Positions 25,641-33,969 of a stretch of DNA of 64,000 nucleotides are shown here, piece after piece. Numbering within the stretch: the stretch's first letter is position 1; every line of letters starts with the position of its first letter. The translations under genes and the position numbers were made by a program. The notes under the pieces were generated by a model. It did no database searches and had not been told where the DNA came from. It saw only the letters and a list, made by a program, of their open reading frames with translations. This DNA comes from Pseudomonas putida (GTDB lineage Bacteria > Pseudomonadota > Gammaproteobacteria > Pseudomonadales > Pseudomonadaceae), in assembly GCF_030159595.1 (NCBI RefSeq), contig NZ_BSKJ01000007.1, positions 124,001 through 188,000 of the forward strand, given 5' to 3'.

Positions 25641-28217
25641 TCAGAACTGGTAATCCACCTGCGCCAGCAGCGTGCGCCCCGGCATCGGCTGCAGGAAGGT
25701 GTTGGTGGAACCGGCCAGCCCACTGACGAAGTTCAGTTCATCGGTCACATTGAGCATGCGCACCGTCACCCCCCACTGCGGCTGACGGTAATACACCGCC
25801 AGGTCAAGGTTGTATTCGTCCGGCACCTTCACCGTCTTGCTCAGGTTCAGGTACCAGCTGCTGGTCCACCAACCCGACAGTTCCACGCCAAACCCTGAAT
25901 CGAAGCGGTAGTCGACATAGCCGCCGGCGTTGTATTCAGGAATTTGCACTGCATCGAACTTGCCGGACGGCCGCTGGTTGAGGCTGTTGTTGTCGCCGAA
26001 CACCGTACCGTTGTCGGGAATGAAACCGGCCGATGCGAATCCGGCCTGGCTGGTGAACTCGTTGTAGGCGCTGATGCGGCTGAGGTTGAGGCCGCTGCGC
26101 AGATGCTGGTCCTGGTAGCGCAGCGTTGCCTCCCAGCCTTTGACGATCAACCGGGCGATGTTGTTGTTGCTGTCCGGCGACTGGTCGCGGGCCTGCTTGT
26201 AGGCAGCCAGGGTAAGGAACAGCTGGTCGGGCACTGCCTCCACTTTCAAACCCACCTCATGCAACACGCTCAGGCTTTCGAAGGCCAGCGGATTGAGCTG
26301 GTTGGCCCCACTGCCGCTGCCCCAGCCCAGGCCATTGGTGAAAAAGCCGGTGTTCACCGCCAGCGAGCGGTCGAAGGTGTAGTAAAGCGTGCTGTTTTCC
26401 GTAGGTTTGACATAGGGGCTGACCTGCACCGAGAACAGCCTGTAGTTGTCCGAATCCTTGCGCGGGTTGCCGCCGGGCAACACGAAGGGGTTTTCGATAC
26501 GGGCGTCTATCCAGCTGCGGCTCGCGCCCACGTTCAGGCCCACGCGCTCGCCCAGGCGCAGGTTGTGCTGGCTGAACAGGGTCTTGGTGGTCCAGGTGCT
26601 GTCGGCGGTGTACGGCGCCACTGACTCGGCATACAGGCCATGCCCGGCCGGGTACATGGCGGGCAGGTTGAGCCAGCCGTAGTAGCCGGAAAGCTGAGGC
26701 ACGCCGGGTTGGCCGATCCAGGCAGCATTGCCACCGGCGGGGTTGCGGCCACTCAGGCCGAGGAGGTCGCCGGGGTTCTTCAAGGTCGGGTCGAGGGTCA
26801 GGTCATAGGCGTTGATGGTGCTGCCGAAGCTGTTGTTGGCGGCGATCGACTCGTTACGTTCGCGGCGGTAGATCAGCCCGGTGTTAGTGTCGTCGACCAG
26901 GGTCAGGTCGCCCAGCTGCAATTGGCCACGGGCGCGGAACTCGAAGCGGTTGTCGAAGATATCGTCCTTGCCCTGCACCTGAAACGCACCCACTGCGTCC
27001 GTTGTGTCGGTGGAGTGCTGGTAAAAGGTGCTGTTGGCCAGGGTGATCGACGGGGTCAGGTCACCTTCGACGCGCAGTTGCGTGGTAAAGCGCCGTGAGC
27101 GGTTTTCGTCCTGTGCACGCTGGCCGGTTTGTGACGACAACGAGGTCAGGCCGTTACCCGCAAGTGACGGGTCGTAGACCCAGCCGCGCAGGCTGCCGGG
27201 GTTGGCCTGGGTATTGGGCGAGGCGCCCTGAAAGCTGCCGTCCACCACTGAGTACTGGCCCTGGGCATTGCGCTGGCGTTGCACCCAGCCGAGCACCTGG
27301 GCGTCGGCTGCGCCCGAGGACAGCACCGGTGACCACAGGGTGTTGCCGTTCTGGATGATCGGCGTGGCACGGCCGGCATAGTACTTGCCGTGGTCGACCA
27401 GGTCCTGGGTGGCGCGGTTCCAGCCGTGGGTGATGTTGTAGTCGTAGTAGTCGTCGTAGGCGGCGTTCCAGTCCACCCGCACGTTGTCGTTGCGCCAGGC
27501 CAACGCACCGTAGAACGCGTCGAAGTTGTTCTCGACGTTGTCGTAGAAGTCTTCCTGGCGCTGGCGGGTGATGCTCACCCGGTAAGCCAGGTTGTCCGTA
27601 AGCGGGCCGGTGTTGTCGATGCTGAACGTGGTGGCATCGCGCGATTCGCCATCGGGGATCCAGCTGCCGATTTCGCCGCTGAGTTTGGTGCGGAAACGGT
27701 TGAAATCGGGTTTCTTGCTCAGGTAGTTGACGTAGCCGCCACTGCCGCTGACCGAGCCGTAGGTCACCGACGACGGCCCGGCGACGATATCGGCGCCTTC
27801 GTAGGCGTTGAAGTTGGCGGGGTGGCGAACCCCGTAGGCGCGCTGGCCGTCCTGAAACACCTCGGTGTTCTGCCCGCGCATCTGCGGGGCGATCCCGGCG
27901 TTCTGGCCACCGCCTCGGGTGATGCCGGGGGCGTATTTGACCAGATCGTCGGAACTGCGGATGGGGTCGTTGGCCAGTTGTTCGGCGTTGATCTGGGTGA
28001 CCGAGCGCGGGGTGTCGAGCACCTTGGCTTCCAGGCCGCCATAAATCGAGGCGGGCGGGCGAGTGGGCAGGGCGTCGTCGTCGGTCTGCTCGGCCTGCAC
28101 GGTGACGGTTTGCAGCTGGGTGTCTTCGGCGTGGGCCAATGACGTGCTGGTGGCCAGGATCGCCAGCGCCAGGGCGCTGGGCTGGAATTTTGGGTGCAGC
28201 AAGGTAACGCGGGGCAT
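25641..28217 (-). CDS. TonB-dependent receptor without signalling domain
   Basis: 858 residues. A signal peptide (LALAILATSTSLAHAED) is followed directly by the plug: TVTVQAEQTDDDALPTRPP, LDTPRSVTQINAEQLANDP, DDLVKYAPGITRGGGQNAGIAPQMRGQNTEVFQDGQRAYGVR equivalents. The barrel ends LLAQVDYQF with terminal Phe. There is no STN domain, so it does not signal to a FecR. It is last in a minus-strand row with lipase, flavin monooxygenase and solute-binding protein genes, and probably brings the shared substrate across the outer membrane. A gap of about 200 bases holding a REP pair separates it from the solute-binding protein gene. Confidence 0.9.
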   Translation of the reverse strand: MPRVTLLHPKFQPSALALAILATSTSLAHAEDTQLQTVTVQAEQTDDDALPTRPPASIYGGLEAKVLDTPRSVTQINAEQLANDPIRSSDDLVKYAPGITRGGGQNAGIAPQMRGQNTEVFQDGQRAYGVRHPANFNAYEGADIVAGPSSVTYGSVSGSGGYVNYLSKKPDFNRFRTKLSGEIGSWIPDGESRDATTFSIDNTGPLTDNLAYRVSITRQRQEDFYDNVENNFDAFYGALAWRNDNVRVDWNAAYDDYYDYNITHGWNRATQDLVDHGKYYAGRATPIIQNGNTLWSPVLSSGAADAQVLGWVQRQRNAQGQYSVVDGSFQGASPNTQANPGSLRGWVYDPSLAGNGLTSLSSQTGQRAQDENRSRRFTTQLRVEGDLTPSITLANSTFYQHSTDTTDAVGAFQVQGKDDIFDNRFEFRARGQLQLGDLTLVDDTNTGLIYRRERNESIAANNSFGSTINAYDLTLDPTLKNPGDLLGLSGRNPAGGNAAWIGQPGVPQLSGYYGWLNLPAMYPAGHGLYAESVAPYTADSTWTTKTLFSQHNLRLGERVGLNVGASRSWIDARIENPFVLPGGNPRKDSDNYRLFSVQVSPYVKPTENSTLYYTFDRSLAVNTGFFTNGLGWGSGSGANQLNPLAFESLSVLHEVGLKVEAVPDQLFLTLAAYKQARDQSPDSNNNIARLIVKGWEATLRYQDQHLRSGLNLSRISAYNEFTSQAGFASAGFIPDNGTVFGDNNSLNQRPSGKFDAVQIPEYNAGGYVDYRFDSGFGVELSGWWTSSWYLNLSKTVKVPDEYNLDLAVYYRQPQWGVTVRMLNVTDELNFVSGLAGSTNTFLQPMPGRTLLAQVDYQF

Positions 28218-28307
28218 TGGCTGGGCCTCGTTCGACAGTAGGAATAGGGGAAAAACGAGGGCGCAGCCGCGCCTGCGGTTATGGGGTTCTGATGCGTTTA
28301 CACGGTC

Positions 28308-28396
28308 TCTGTGGGAGCGGGCTTGCCCGCGAAGAATCCACCGCGCTGCATGGCCAGGGCTTTGCCCTGGTTCGCGGGCAAGCCCGCTCCCACAGA
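28308..28396. repeat. Inverted REP pair, 26-bp perfect arms
   Basis: TCTGTGGGAGCGGGCTTG...CGAA (28308-28333) and its exact reverse complement (28371-28396), with a 37-base loop that itself contains CAGGGCTTTGCCCTG. It lies between the solute-binding protein and receptor genes. Confidence 0.85.
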
Positions 28397-28416
28397 AGAC
28401 TGTGCTGGATCAGCGA

Positions 28417-29970
28417 TCAGCTCTTGAGCCACAGGCTCTCGAACCGCCAGGTACTGAACAGCGATTGCTCCGCCTGCGCGCCGCCCACGCGGGTGCTGAC
28501 ACTGTCGAGCAGGTCGGCAAAGCCCCAGATCAGCATGCCGCCGCGCGCGTACTGAATGCGTTGCGCCCGGTGCACCAGCGCTTTGCGTTGCTCCAGGTCC
28601 GGTTGAGCCATGGCGGCCAGGAAGGCCTCGCTGAACTCGCGGTCGTGGAAGTGGGTCTTGTTGGCCACCGCGAACGGCGCGTCGGTGTGGATGGCGCTGG
28701 CCAGGTACGGCGCACCGATGCTGCCACCTGTACTCAAGGTCCAGTCGTCGCGCTGTGGGCCCTGGAAGGTGGCCAGGTCAACCTGGCGCACATTGATCGT
28801 CACGCCGATGCGCCGGGCCTGTTCGGCCAGCACCAGTGCCGAAGCCAGTCCCGGCCCAGCCGTGGTCACCAGTTCCACCTGCAACTGCTCATGGCCGGCT
28901 TCACGCAACAACTGTGCTGCGCGCTGTGGATCATAGGGGCGTGGGCCAATGCTGTGGTCGAAGGTGGGGTCGAACGGTGCATACAGGTCATTGGCCACCC
29001 GGCCCTGGCCATTCAGCGCGCGGCGCACCAACTCGTCACGGTCGGCCAGCAGGCGGAATGCCTCGCGCACGCGCGGGTCATCGAACGGGGCTTTGGCCGT
29101 GTTCATGTCGAACGACAGCCAGTTGCCGCTCACCGACTTCAGCAGGCGCAGCCGTGGGTCGGCCTGCAGCACCTGCAGGTGCTCGGTGGACATGACGTTG
29201 GCCATGTCGATCTGCCCGGCGCGCAGTGCCGCCAGGCGGCCGGTCTGGTCCTTGAAGTCGATGATCTCCAGTTCATCGGCGTAGGGCTTGCCGGGTTTGT
29301 AGTAGTTGTCGAAGCGGGTAAACAGCGAGCGCTGGCCTGGGGTGAAGCTTTTCAGTTTGTAAGGCCCGGCGCCGACCGGGTTGGTGACCGGGTGGTAGTC
29401 CACCGGCACGATGCCGCCGAAATTGACCCAGGTTTCCGGCAGCGGCAGGTAGCTGCGCCCCTCGCGAAACGCCAGGCGCACGGTACGGTCATCCAGCCTG
29501 ACCAGGTTGTCGCGGTCTACCCAGTGCAGCAGCGCCGCGTAGGGCGAGGCCAACTGCGGGTCGGTGAGGCGGCGGATGGAGAAGATCAGGTCGTCGGCGT
29601 CGATGGTCTTGCCATGGTGGAACTCCAGCCCGGGCTTCAGGCGCAGGGTCCAGCTGCTGGCATCGGCATTGGGCTCGGCGAACTCGGCCAGGGCCAGGCG
29701 CGGCTGCATCTGCTCGTCCCACTCCCACAGCTTGCTGTACAGCGCAAAGCCACGCACGATGCCGCTGCCGATGGGCTTGTGGGCGTCGAGGTTGCCGCTT
29801 TGGTTGCCGTCGATGATGCCTAAACGCAGGCGCCCGCCATGGCGCGGCTGGTCGGCCACGGCATGGTTTGGGCTCTCGGCAGGGCCGCAGCCGGCCAGCA
29901 AACCGCCGGCCAGCACGCCCGCGTGGCCAAGGAAGCTGCGCCGGCTCAGTGGGTAACCGTCCCTGGCCAT
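28417..29970 (-). CDS. ABC solute-binding lipoprotein, DppA/NikA family, Tat-exported
   Basis: 517 residues. The N-terminus has a Tat motif (LSRRSFLGHAGVLAGG) running into a lipobox (LLAGC), so a folded export substrate is anchored as a lipoprotein. The SBP_bac_5 domain follows: LRLGIIDGN, WTLRLKPGLEFHHGKTIDADDLIFSIRRL, NPVGAGPYKLKSF, ALRAGQIDMANV. The family binds peptides, opines, nickel chelates or similar. No permease or ATPase gene is adjacent, so it must use a distant transporter. ATG 29970 with GGAG 9 bases upstream is preferred over longer frames because it places the Tat motif correctly. It starts 4 bases after the monooxygenase stop. Confidence 0.88.
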   Translation of the reverse strand: MARDGYPLSRRSFLGHAGVLAGGLLAGCGPAESPNHAVADQPRHGGRLRLGIIDGNQSGNLDAHKPIGSGIVRGFALYSKLWEWDEQMQPRLALAEFAEPNADASSWTLRLKPGLEFHHGKTIDADDLIFSIRRLTDPQLASPYAALLHWVDRDNLVRLDDRTVRLAFREGRSYLPLPETWVNFGGIVPVDYHPVTNPVGAGPYKLKSFTPGQRSLFTRFDNYYKPGKPYADELEIIDFKDQTGRLAALRAGQIDMANVMSTEHLQVLQADPRLRLLKSVSGNWLSFDMNTAKAPFDDPRVREAFRLLADRDELVRRALNGQGRVANDLYAPFDPTFDHSIGPRPYDPQRAAQLLREAGHEQLQVELVTTAGPGLASALVLAEQARRIGVTINVRQVDLATFQGPQRDDWTLSTGGSIGAPYLASAIHTDAPFAVANKTHFHDREFSEAFLAAMAQPDLEQRKALVHRAQRIQYARGGMLIWGFADLLDSVSTRVGGAQAEQSLFSTWRFESLWLKS

Positions 29971-29974
29971 GGCG

Positions 29975-31174
29975 TCAGGCTCCGTTGCTGGCGTGCAACT
30001 GCACGGGTTCGCTTGCCGGGCGGGCAAGGGCTGCGCGCTGCGCACGGAAGTGCGGCAGGATGTGCTCGCCGAGGCGGTAGGCCTCTTCCAGGTGCGGGTA
30101 GCCGGCGAGGAAGAACAGGTCGATGCCGATGCCGTGGTACTCGCGGATGCGCGCTACCACGTTGGCGTAGCTGCCCACCAGCGCGCAGCCCGGCGGGATA
30201 CCGATGTAGCCGAAGCCGGTCCACACGTTGGGGTGGATGAAGAAGTCGTCGAAGGCCTGTTGCTCGTCCTTTTCGTTGTAGTCGTGTTCGTAGCTCAACT
30301 TGCGTGCTGTGCGCAGGCCGGTGTGTGCGGCGCGGGCCTTGACCGTGCCTTTGGCCACGCCTTCGTCGAAGAAGCGTTTAGCCTCGGCCCGCGCTGCCTC
30401 TTCAGTGTCGCGGGCGATCACGTCGATGGACAGGCCAAAACGGATATCGGTGCGCCCCCACTTCAACGCGCGGGCGCGGATGTCGGCGATCAGCGCAGCG
30501 ATCTCGTCCGGGTGCTCGGCGCGCATCAGGAAGAAGTCGGCGTGCTTGGCGGCAAACTCCCGCGCTGCCAACGACGAGCCGGCCGTGCAGATCAGCGGCA
30601 GTTCGGCCTTTTTCAGTGGGCCGCGAAGGCCGCCGCCTTCGGCACGGTAATAGGTGCCTTCGTAGTGGAACTGCTCGTTGTGCCAATAGCCGCGCACCAC
30701 GTCCATGAATTCGGTGGCGCGGGCGTAGCGTTCGTCATGGCCTTCGAAGTCGCCGACCTGGCGCTGGATGGCATCCGAGCCGCCGTTGATGATGTTCCAC
30801 ACCAGGCGGTTACCGGTGGCGCGCTGGTAGGTCGCGGCCTGCTGCACGGCCACCCACGGGGTGTAATGGTAGGGCTGGAACGCGGTAACGAATTTCAATG
30901 TGCGCGTTTCCCGAGCCAGCAGCGAGCACACTGTCCACGGTTCTTCGCCGGTCGGCGCGTTGACCATCAGCGCGCCGCCGAAGCCGTTGATTTCCGCCGC
31001 GCGGGCGATCTGGCCGAGGTAGTCGATATAGGTGAAGTGATCACCTACGGCAAACCCCGACACTGCACCGGAACTGGGCCCGCCTGCATGCCAGTCGCCG
31101 CGGTTGCGCGGGTCGCCGGGCAAGAACTGGGTTTCGCCGTGCAAGGGCAGGCGGGTGAAAAATTCGATGCTCAT
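29975..31174 (-). CDS. FMN-dependent alkanesulfonate-type monooxygenase (SsuD-like LLM family)
   Basis: 399 residues of the luciferase-like monooxygenase family. It starts MSIEFFTRLPLHGETQF (compare SsuD MSLNMFWFLPTHGDGHY) and continues YIDYLGQIARAAEINGFGGALM, RTLKFVTAFQPYHYTPWVAVQQAATYQRATGNRLVWNIINGG and HDERYARATEFMDVVRGYW. It uses FMNH2 supplied by a separate reductase to oxygenate a substrate, classically splitting C-S bonds. An AAGGAGG site 7 bases before the ATG is very strong. It lies between lipase and solute-binding protein genes with gaps of 12 and 4 bases, a tight operon. Exact substrate unknown. Confidence 0.9.
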   Translation of the reverse strand: MSIEFFTRLPLHGETQFLPGDPRNRGDWHAGGPSSGAVSGFAVGDHFTYIDYLGQIARAAEINGFGGALMVNAPTGEEPWTVCSLLARETRTLKFVTAFQPYHYTPWVAVQQAATYQRATGNRLVWNIINGGSDAIQRQVGDFEGHDERYARATEFMDVVRGYWHNEQFHYEGTYYRAEGGGLRGPLKKAELPLICTAGSSLAAREFAAKHADFFLMRAEHPDEIAALIADIRARALKWGRTDIRFGLSIDVIARDTEEAARAEAKRFFDEGVAKGTVKARAAHTGLRTARKLSYEHDYNEKDEQQAFDDFFIHPNVWTGFGYIGIPPGCALVGSYANVVARIREYHGIGIDLFFLAGYPHLEEAYRLGEHILPHFRAQRAALARPASEPVQLHASNGA

Positions 31175-31186
31175 GGGGCGGCCTCC

Positions 31187-32410
31187 TTACTGGACGCTTG
31201 GGCTGCAATTGGGGGTGACTGGCTGGCCGCTGATGACCTGGCGGGCGAAGGGGATCGAGTCCTTCAGCGAGGCATTCACCGTTTCGCTGTGGCCCAGGCC
31301 CTTGTACAAGTGGCCCTGCACCACAGAGCCGGCCTTGCAGGCGTCCTGCATCAGCGCTACCTGGGTAGCGGCGGCGGGGGTCTTGTCCTCGGCACCGGTG
31401 CCGATGAAGATCGGCTGGGCCAGTTTCAGGGTCGGGTACGACACCTGTGCCAGCCATGGTTTGAGCTTGTCGCCCTTATAGTCTTTCTTGGCATTGGCCG
31501 GGGTCAGGCCGGTGCCGACCACATCACTGACCAGCGATGACAGGCAGCTGGTACGTGCCTGCTCGAACAGCGGCAGGGCCTTGTCGGTATAGAAGTCGCG
31601 CGGGTCGATGCTCGGGTCATACTGTTGCGCAGCCAGCAGGGTGTAGAAGCCGTAAGCCAATGCCGGGTCGACTTTGTCCTGGTCCTGCTCGCCAACGTTT
31701 TTCGAGCCCACGGTATAGATCACGCCAGTGCCGATACTGCCCTTGACCCCTAGCTTGGGCGCATAAGTGGCCGCGTAGGCACCAGCGGCAAACGCACCGG
31801 CACCGCCCTGGGACTGGCCGATGATCAGCACCTTGTCGGCCAGCCCCGGTACGCCGGCCACCACAGCCTTGGCCGCGTCGAGAATGCCGTAGGCGGCCAT
31901 GCGGTTGTTCAGCAACGGGTGGCCGCCCGGGACGCCCAGGCCTTGGTAGTCGGTGGCAACGATGGCGTAGCCCTCTTCGAGCCAACGGTTGAGGTATTGC
32001 ACGTCGCGGTAGCTGCGCCCGGCCCAGGATGGCGCGCAGATGTCGGCCACGCCGACCGTGCCATGGCCCCAGCTGGCAACCGGCCAACCGCCTGCCGGTG
32101 CCTTGCCTTTGGGGATGAACAGCGCGCCGGAAACCACAACCGGGGTCTTGCCGTCGATACCGTCCAGCGAGGTGTAGAGGATGCGTTGCGCACTGGCCGC
32201 ACTGGGCAAGCTCAGGGCTTGTTCCAGCGGTTCGCTGCGCAGCAGTTTGCCGGGCGTGGCGGGGATGATCTTGGTCCAGGTGTAGAAGGCCGACACGCGC
32301 CCATCGCCCTGTTGCGGGTCGGGCTTGGGTGCGTAGGTTTCGGCGGCCACGGCACTCACGGACAGGGCCAGGGCGCTGAGGGCGAAGATGAGGGAAGCAG
32401 GCAGTTTCAT
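31187..32410 (-). CDS. Secreted lipase/esterase, secretory lipase (LIP) family
   Basis: 407 residues. Sec signal peptide (LIFALSALALSVSAVAA, cleavage about residue 23), then an alpha/beta-hydrolase of the Candida-type secretory lipase family. Motifs: WGHGTVGVADICAPS (oxyanion region), nucleophile GQSQGG (Ser200), acid in FIGTGAEDKTP and His in GLGHSETV. Probably periplasmic or extracellular ester hydrolysis, releasing the substrate used by the downstream monooxygenase. First intact gene after the sigma-54-type promoter at 32646-32661. Confidence 0.88.
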   Translation of the reverse strand: MKLPASLIFALSALALSVSAVAAETYAPKPDPQQGDGRVSAFYTWTKIIPATPGKLLRSEPLEQALSLPSAASAQRILYTSLDGIDGKTPVVVSGALFIPKGKAPAGGWPVASWGHGTVGVADICAPSWAGRSYRDVQYLNRWLEEGYAIVATDYQGLGVPGGHPLLNNRMAAYGILDAAKAVVAGVPGLADKVLIIGQSQGGAGAFAAGAYAATYAPKLGVKGSIGTGVIYTVGSKNVGEQDQDKVDPALAYGFYTLLAAQQYDPSIDPRDFYTDKALPLFEQARTSCLSSLVSDVVGTGLTPANAKKDYKGDKLKPWLAQVSYPTLKLAQPIFIGTGAEDKTPAAATQVALMQDACKAGSVVQGHLYKGLGHSETVNASLKDSIPFARQVISGQPVTPNCSPSVQ

Positions 32411-32421
32411 GAGTCAGGGTC

Positions 32422-32612
32422 TCAAGGTTGATGGCTGAGTTGAGCGTTTGAGGAGGGCCAGTCGTTGGCGGCTTGCTTGGTCGCCCAGAGGATGCGCACC
32501 CCGCGTTCGTCTTTTAGGGCGCTGGCTTCGTTGAGCAGCACGGCGGCATCCACTTTGCCGGTGGACATGGCAGCGGCGCCAAGGTGAGGGCATGACGCGA
32601 GGGATTGTTCAT
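32422..32612 (-). pseudogene. Decayed gene remnant in the operon leader
   Basis: An ATG at 32612 has a good ribosome site (GGAG, 7 bases upstream) and opens MNNPSRHALTLAPL, then runs into a non-coding-like frame. A different frame just after it reads LGAAAMSTGKVDAAVLLNEA and DERGVRILWATKQAANDW and stops at 32422. This resembles part of a periplasmic solute-binding protein (the GKVDAAVL stretch of SsuA/TauA-like proteins). The picture is a gene reduced by internal deletion and frameshift. The family assignment is tentative. Confidence 0.4.
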
Positions 32613-32645
32613 GTGCAGCTCCAGGCAAAGGTTCCTCAGGCCTGG

Positions 32646-32661
32646 AGCGAAATGCATGCCA
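32646..32661 (-). promoter_or_regulatory. Sigma-54 (-24/-12) promoter for the lipase operon
   Basis: On the minus strand the sequence is TGGCATGCATTTCGCT against consensus TGGCACGN4TTGCW. GG and GC are exactly 10 bases apart and only two consensus positions differ. The predicted start of transcription is near 32635, about 225 bases before the lipase ATG. A sigma-54 activator gene is encoded divergently. Confidence 0.6.
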
Positions 32662-32803
32662 GCCAGTTGAAAATGGCCTGCAGGGCTCGATTGGCGGGGC
32701 TTTCGGGGAGGGATTGCCTGTCGGTGAAGGGCTTGGCCTGCTGATCGGCGGGCAGGAGAGTGCTGGCGGGTTGCTGCTGCAGCAGCAGTCGGCTGCTGAA
32801 AAA

Positions 32804-32828
32804 TCGAATATTCCTTTTTCGAATATTC
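32804..32828. promoter_or_regulatory. Paired TCGAATATTC sites, putative activator binding sites
   Basis: TCGAATATTC occurs at 32804-32813 and 32819-32828. Each contains the palindrome GAATATTC, with centres 15 bases apart, in an AT-rich stretch. They lie about 175 and 190 bases upstream of the predicted sigma-54 start, the usual distance for enhancer sites, and next to the activator gene. Confidence 0.5.
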
Positions 32829-32906
32829 AAATACTAATTAATAATTTTTTGATCTAATTTGTTTCATGCACTATGGGCCTGCGCGTCAACTGCCAGGAAT
32901 GCCCCC

Positions 32907-33962
32907 ATGTCGCTGATCACCCACCCCAATGCCCGCGAGCTGACCAAGTCGGTACGTGCCACCGTGCTCGTGTTCAAGGACCCGCGCTCCCAGGAACTGC
33001 TCAGCCGTATCGAGCGCCTGGCGCCCAGTGAGGCCAATACCCTGATCATCGGCGAAACCGGCACCGGCAAGGAGCTGGTCGCCCGCCATATCCATCACCT
33101 CAGCCGCCGTGGGCGTGAGCCATTCGTGGCGGTGAACTGCGGTGCTTTTGCCGAAACCCTGGTGGAGAGCGAACTGTTCGGCCATGAGAAGGGCGCGTTC
33201 ACCGGCGCCACCAGCAACAAGGCCGGCTGGTTCGAGGCGGCCAATGGCGGCACGTTGTTTCTCGACGAAATCGGTGACCTGCCATTGAACATGCAGGTGA
33301 AGTTGCTGCGGGTGCTGCAGGAGCGTGAAGTGGTGCGCCTGGGCTCACGCACGCCAATCCCGATCAACGTGCGGCTGGTGGCGGCAACCAACGTCAACCT
33401 GGCCGATGCGGTGGTGGCGGGGCATTTTCGCGAGGACCTGTTCTACCGCCTGCACGTCGCGACAATCCGGCTGCCGCCGCTGCGCGAGCGGCCGGGGGAC
33501 ATCCTGCCGTTGGCGGAGTTTTTCATCGAAGAGCATTGCCGACGGTTGGGTTACGAGCGCGCCTCGCTAAGTCCGGATGCCGAACGAAAACTGCTGGCGC
33601 ATAGCTGGCCGGGCAACATTCGCGAGCTGGAGAACGCCATTCACCATGCGTTGCTGGTGTGCCGCTATCAGGTGGTGGCGCCGGCGGACCTGCACTTGGT
33701 GGACATGAGGCCGACGAGCCCGGCTGCAATCCAAAGCCATGCTCCGGTGGCACTTGCGCCGCCACCGGACCTGGAGAGTGCGTTGCTGGCATTGTTCGAG
33801 CAGAATGTCCCTAACCTGTACGAACACATAGAGGAGACGGTGTTTCGTGCCGCGTATCGGTACTGCCATGGGAACCAGCTGCAGACCGGCAGGCTGTTGA
33901 ACATCAGCCGCAACATTGTCAGGGCGCGCCTGGAAAAGATCGGGGAGCTGACAAAAGCGTGA
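32907..33962 (+). CDS. Sigma-54-dependent activator without receiver domain (SfnR-like)
   Basis: 351 residues. A short N-terminus leads almost directly into the AAA+ domain: Walker A GETGTGKE, GAFTGA loop (sigma-54 contact), GGTLFLDEIGDLP (Walker B) and FREDLFYRL. The C-terminal Fis-type HTH is NQLQTGRLLNISRNIVRARLEKIG. The lack of a sensory domain is typical of SfnR-type activators, which are controlled by their own expression level and act on sulfur-source genes. The ATG at 32907 with AGGA 8 bases upstream is preferred over an upstream TTG. Likely target: the divergent lipase-monooxygenase operon. Confidence 0.88.
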   Translation: MSLITHPNARELTKSVRATVLVFKDPRSQELLSRIERLAPSEANTLIIGETGTGKELVARHIHHLSRRGREPFVAVNCGAFAETLVESELFGHEKGAFTGATSNKAGWFEAANGGTLFLDEIGDLPLNMQVKLLRVLQEREVVRLGSRTPIPINVRLVAATNVNLADAVVAGHFREDLFYRLHVATIRLPPLRERPGDILPLAEFFIEEHCRRLGYERASLSPDAERKLLAHSWPGNIRELENAIHHALLVCRYQVVAPADLHLVDMRPTSPAAIQSHAPVALAPPPDLESALLALFEQNVPNLYEHIEETVFRAAYRYCHGNQLQTGRLLNISRNIVRARLEKIGELTKA

Positions 33963-33969
33963 AAGCTGT

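Noticed and set aside
28063..29823. 586-codon plus-strand frame opposite the receptor and solute-binding protein genes
   Set aside because: Crosses a REP pair and two good minus-strand genes, and has no recognisable protein features.
32636..32830. Short minus-strand frame (TTG start) in the activator/lipase gap
   Set aside because: It overlaps the GAATATTC sites and the sigma-54 promoter, has no ribosome site, and does not look like a protein.
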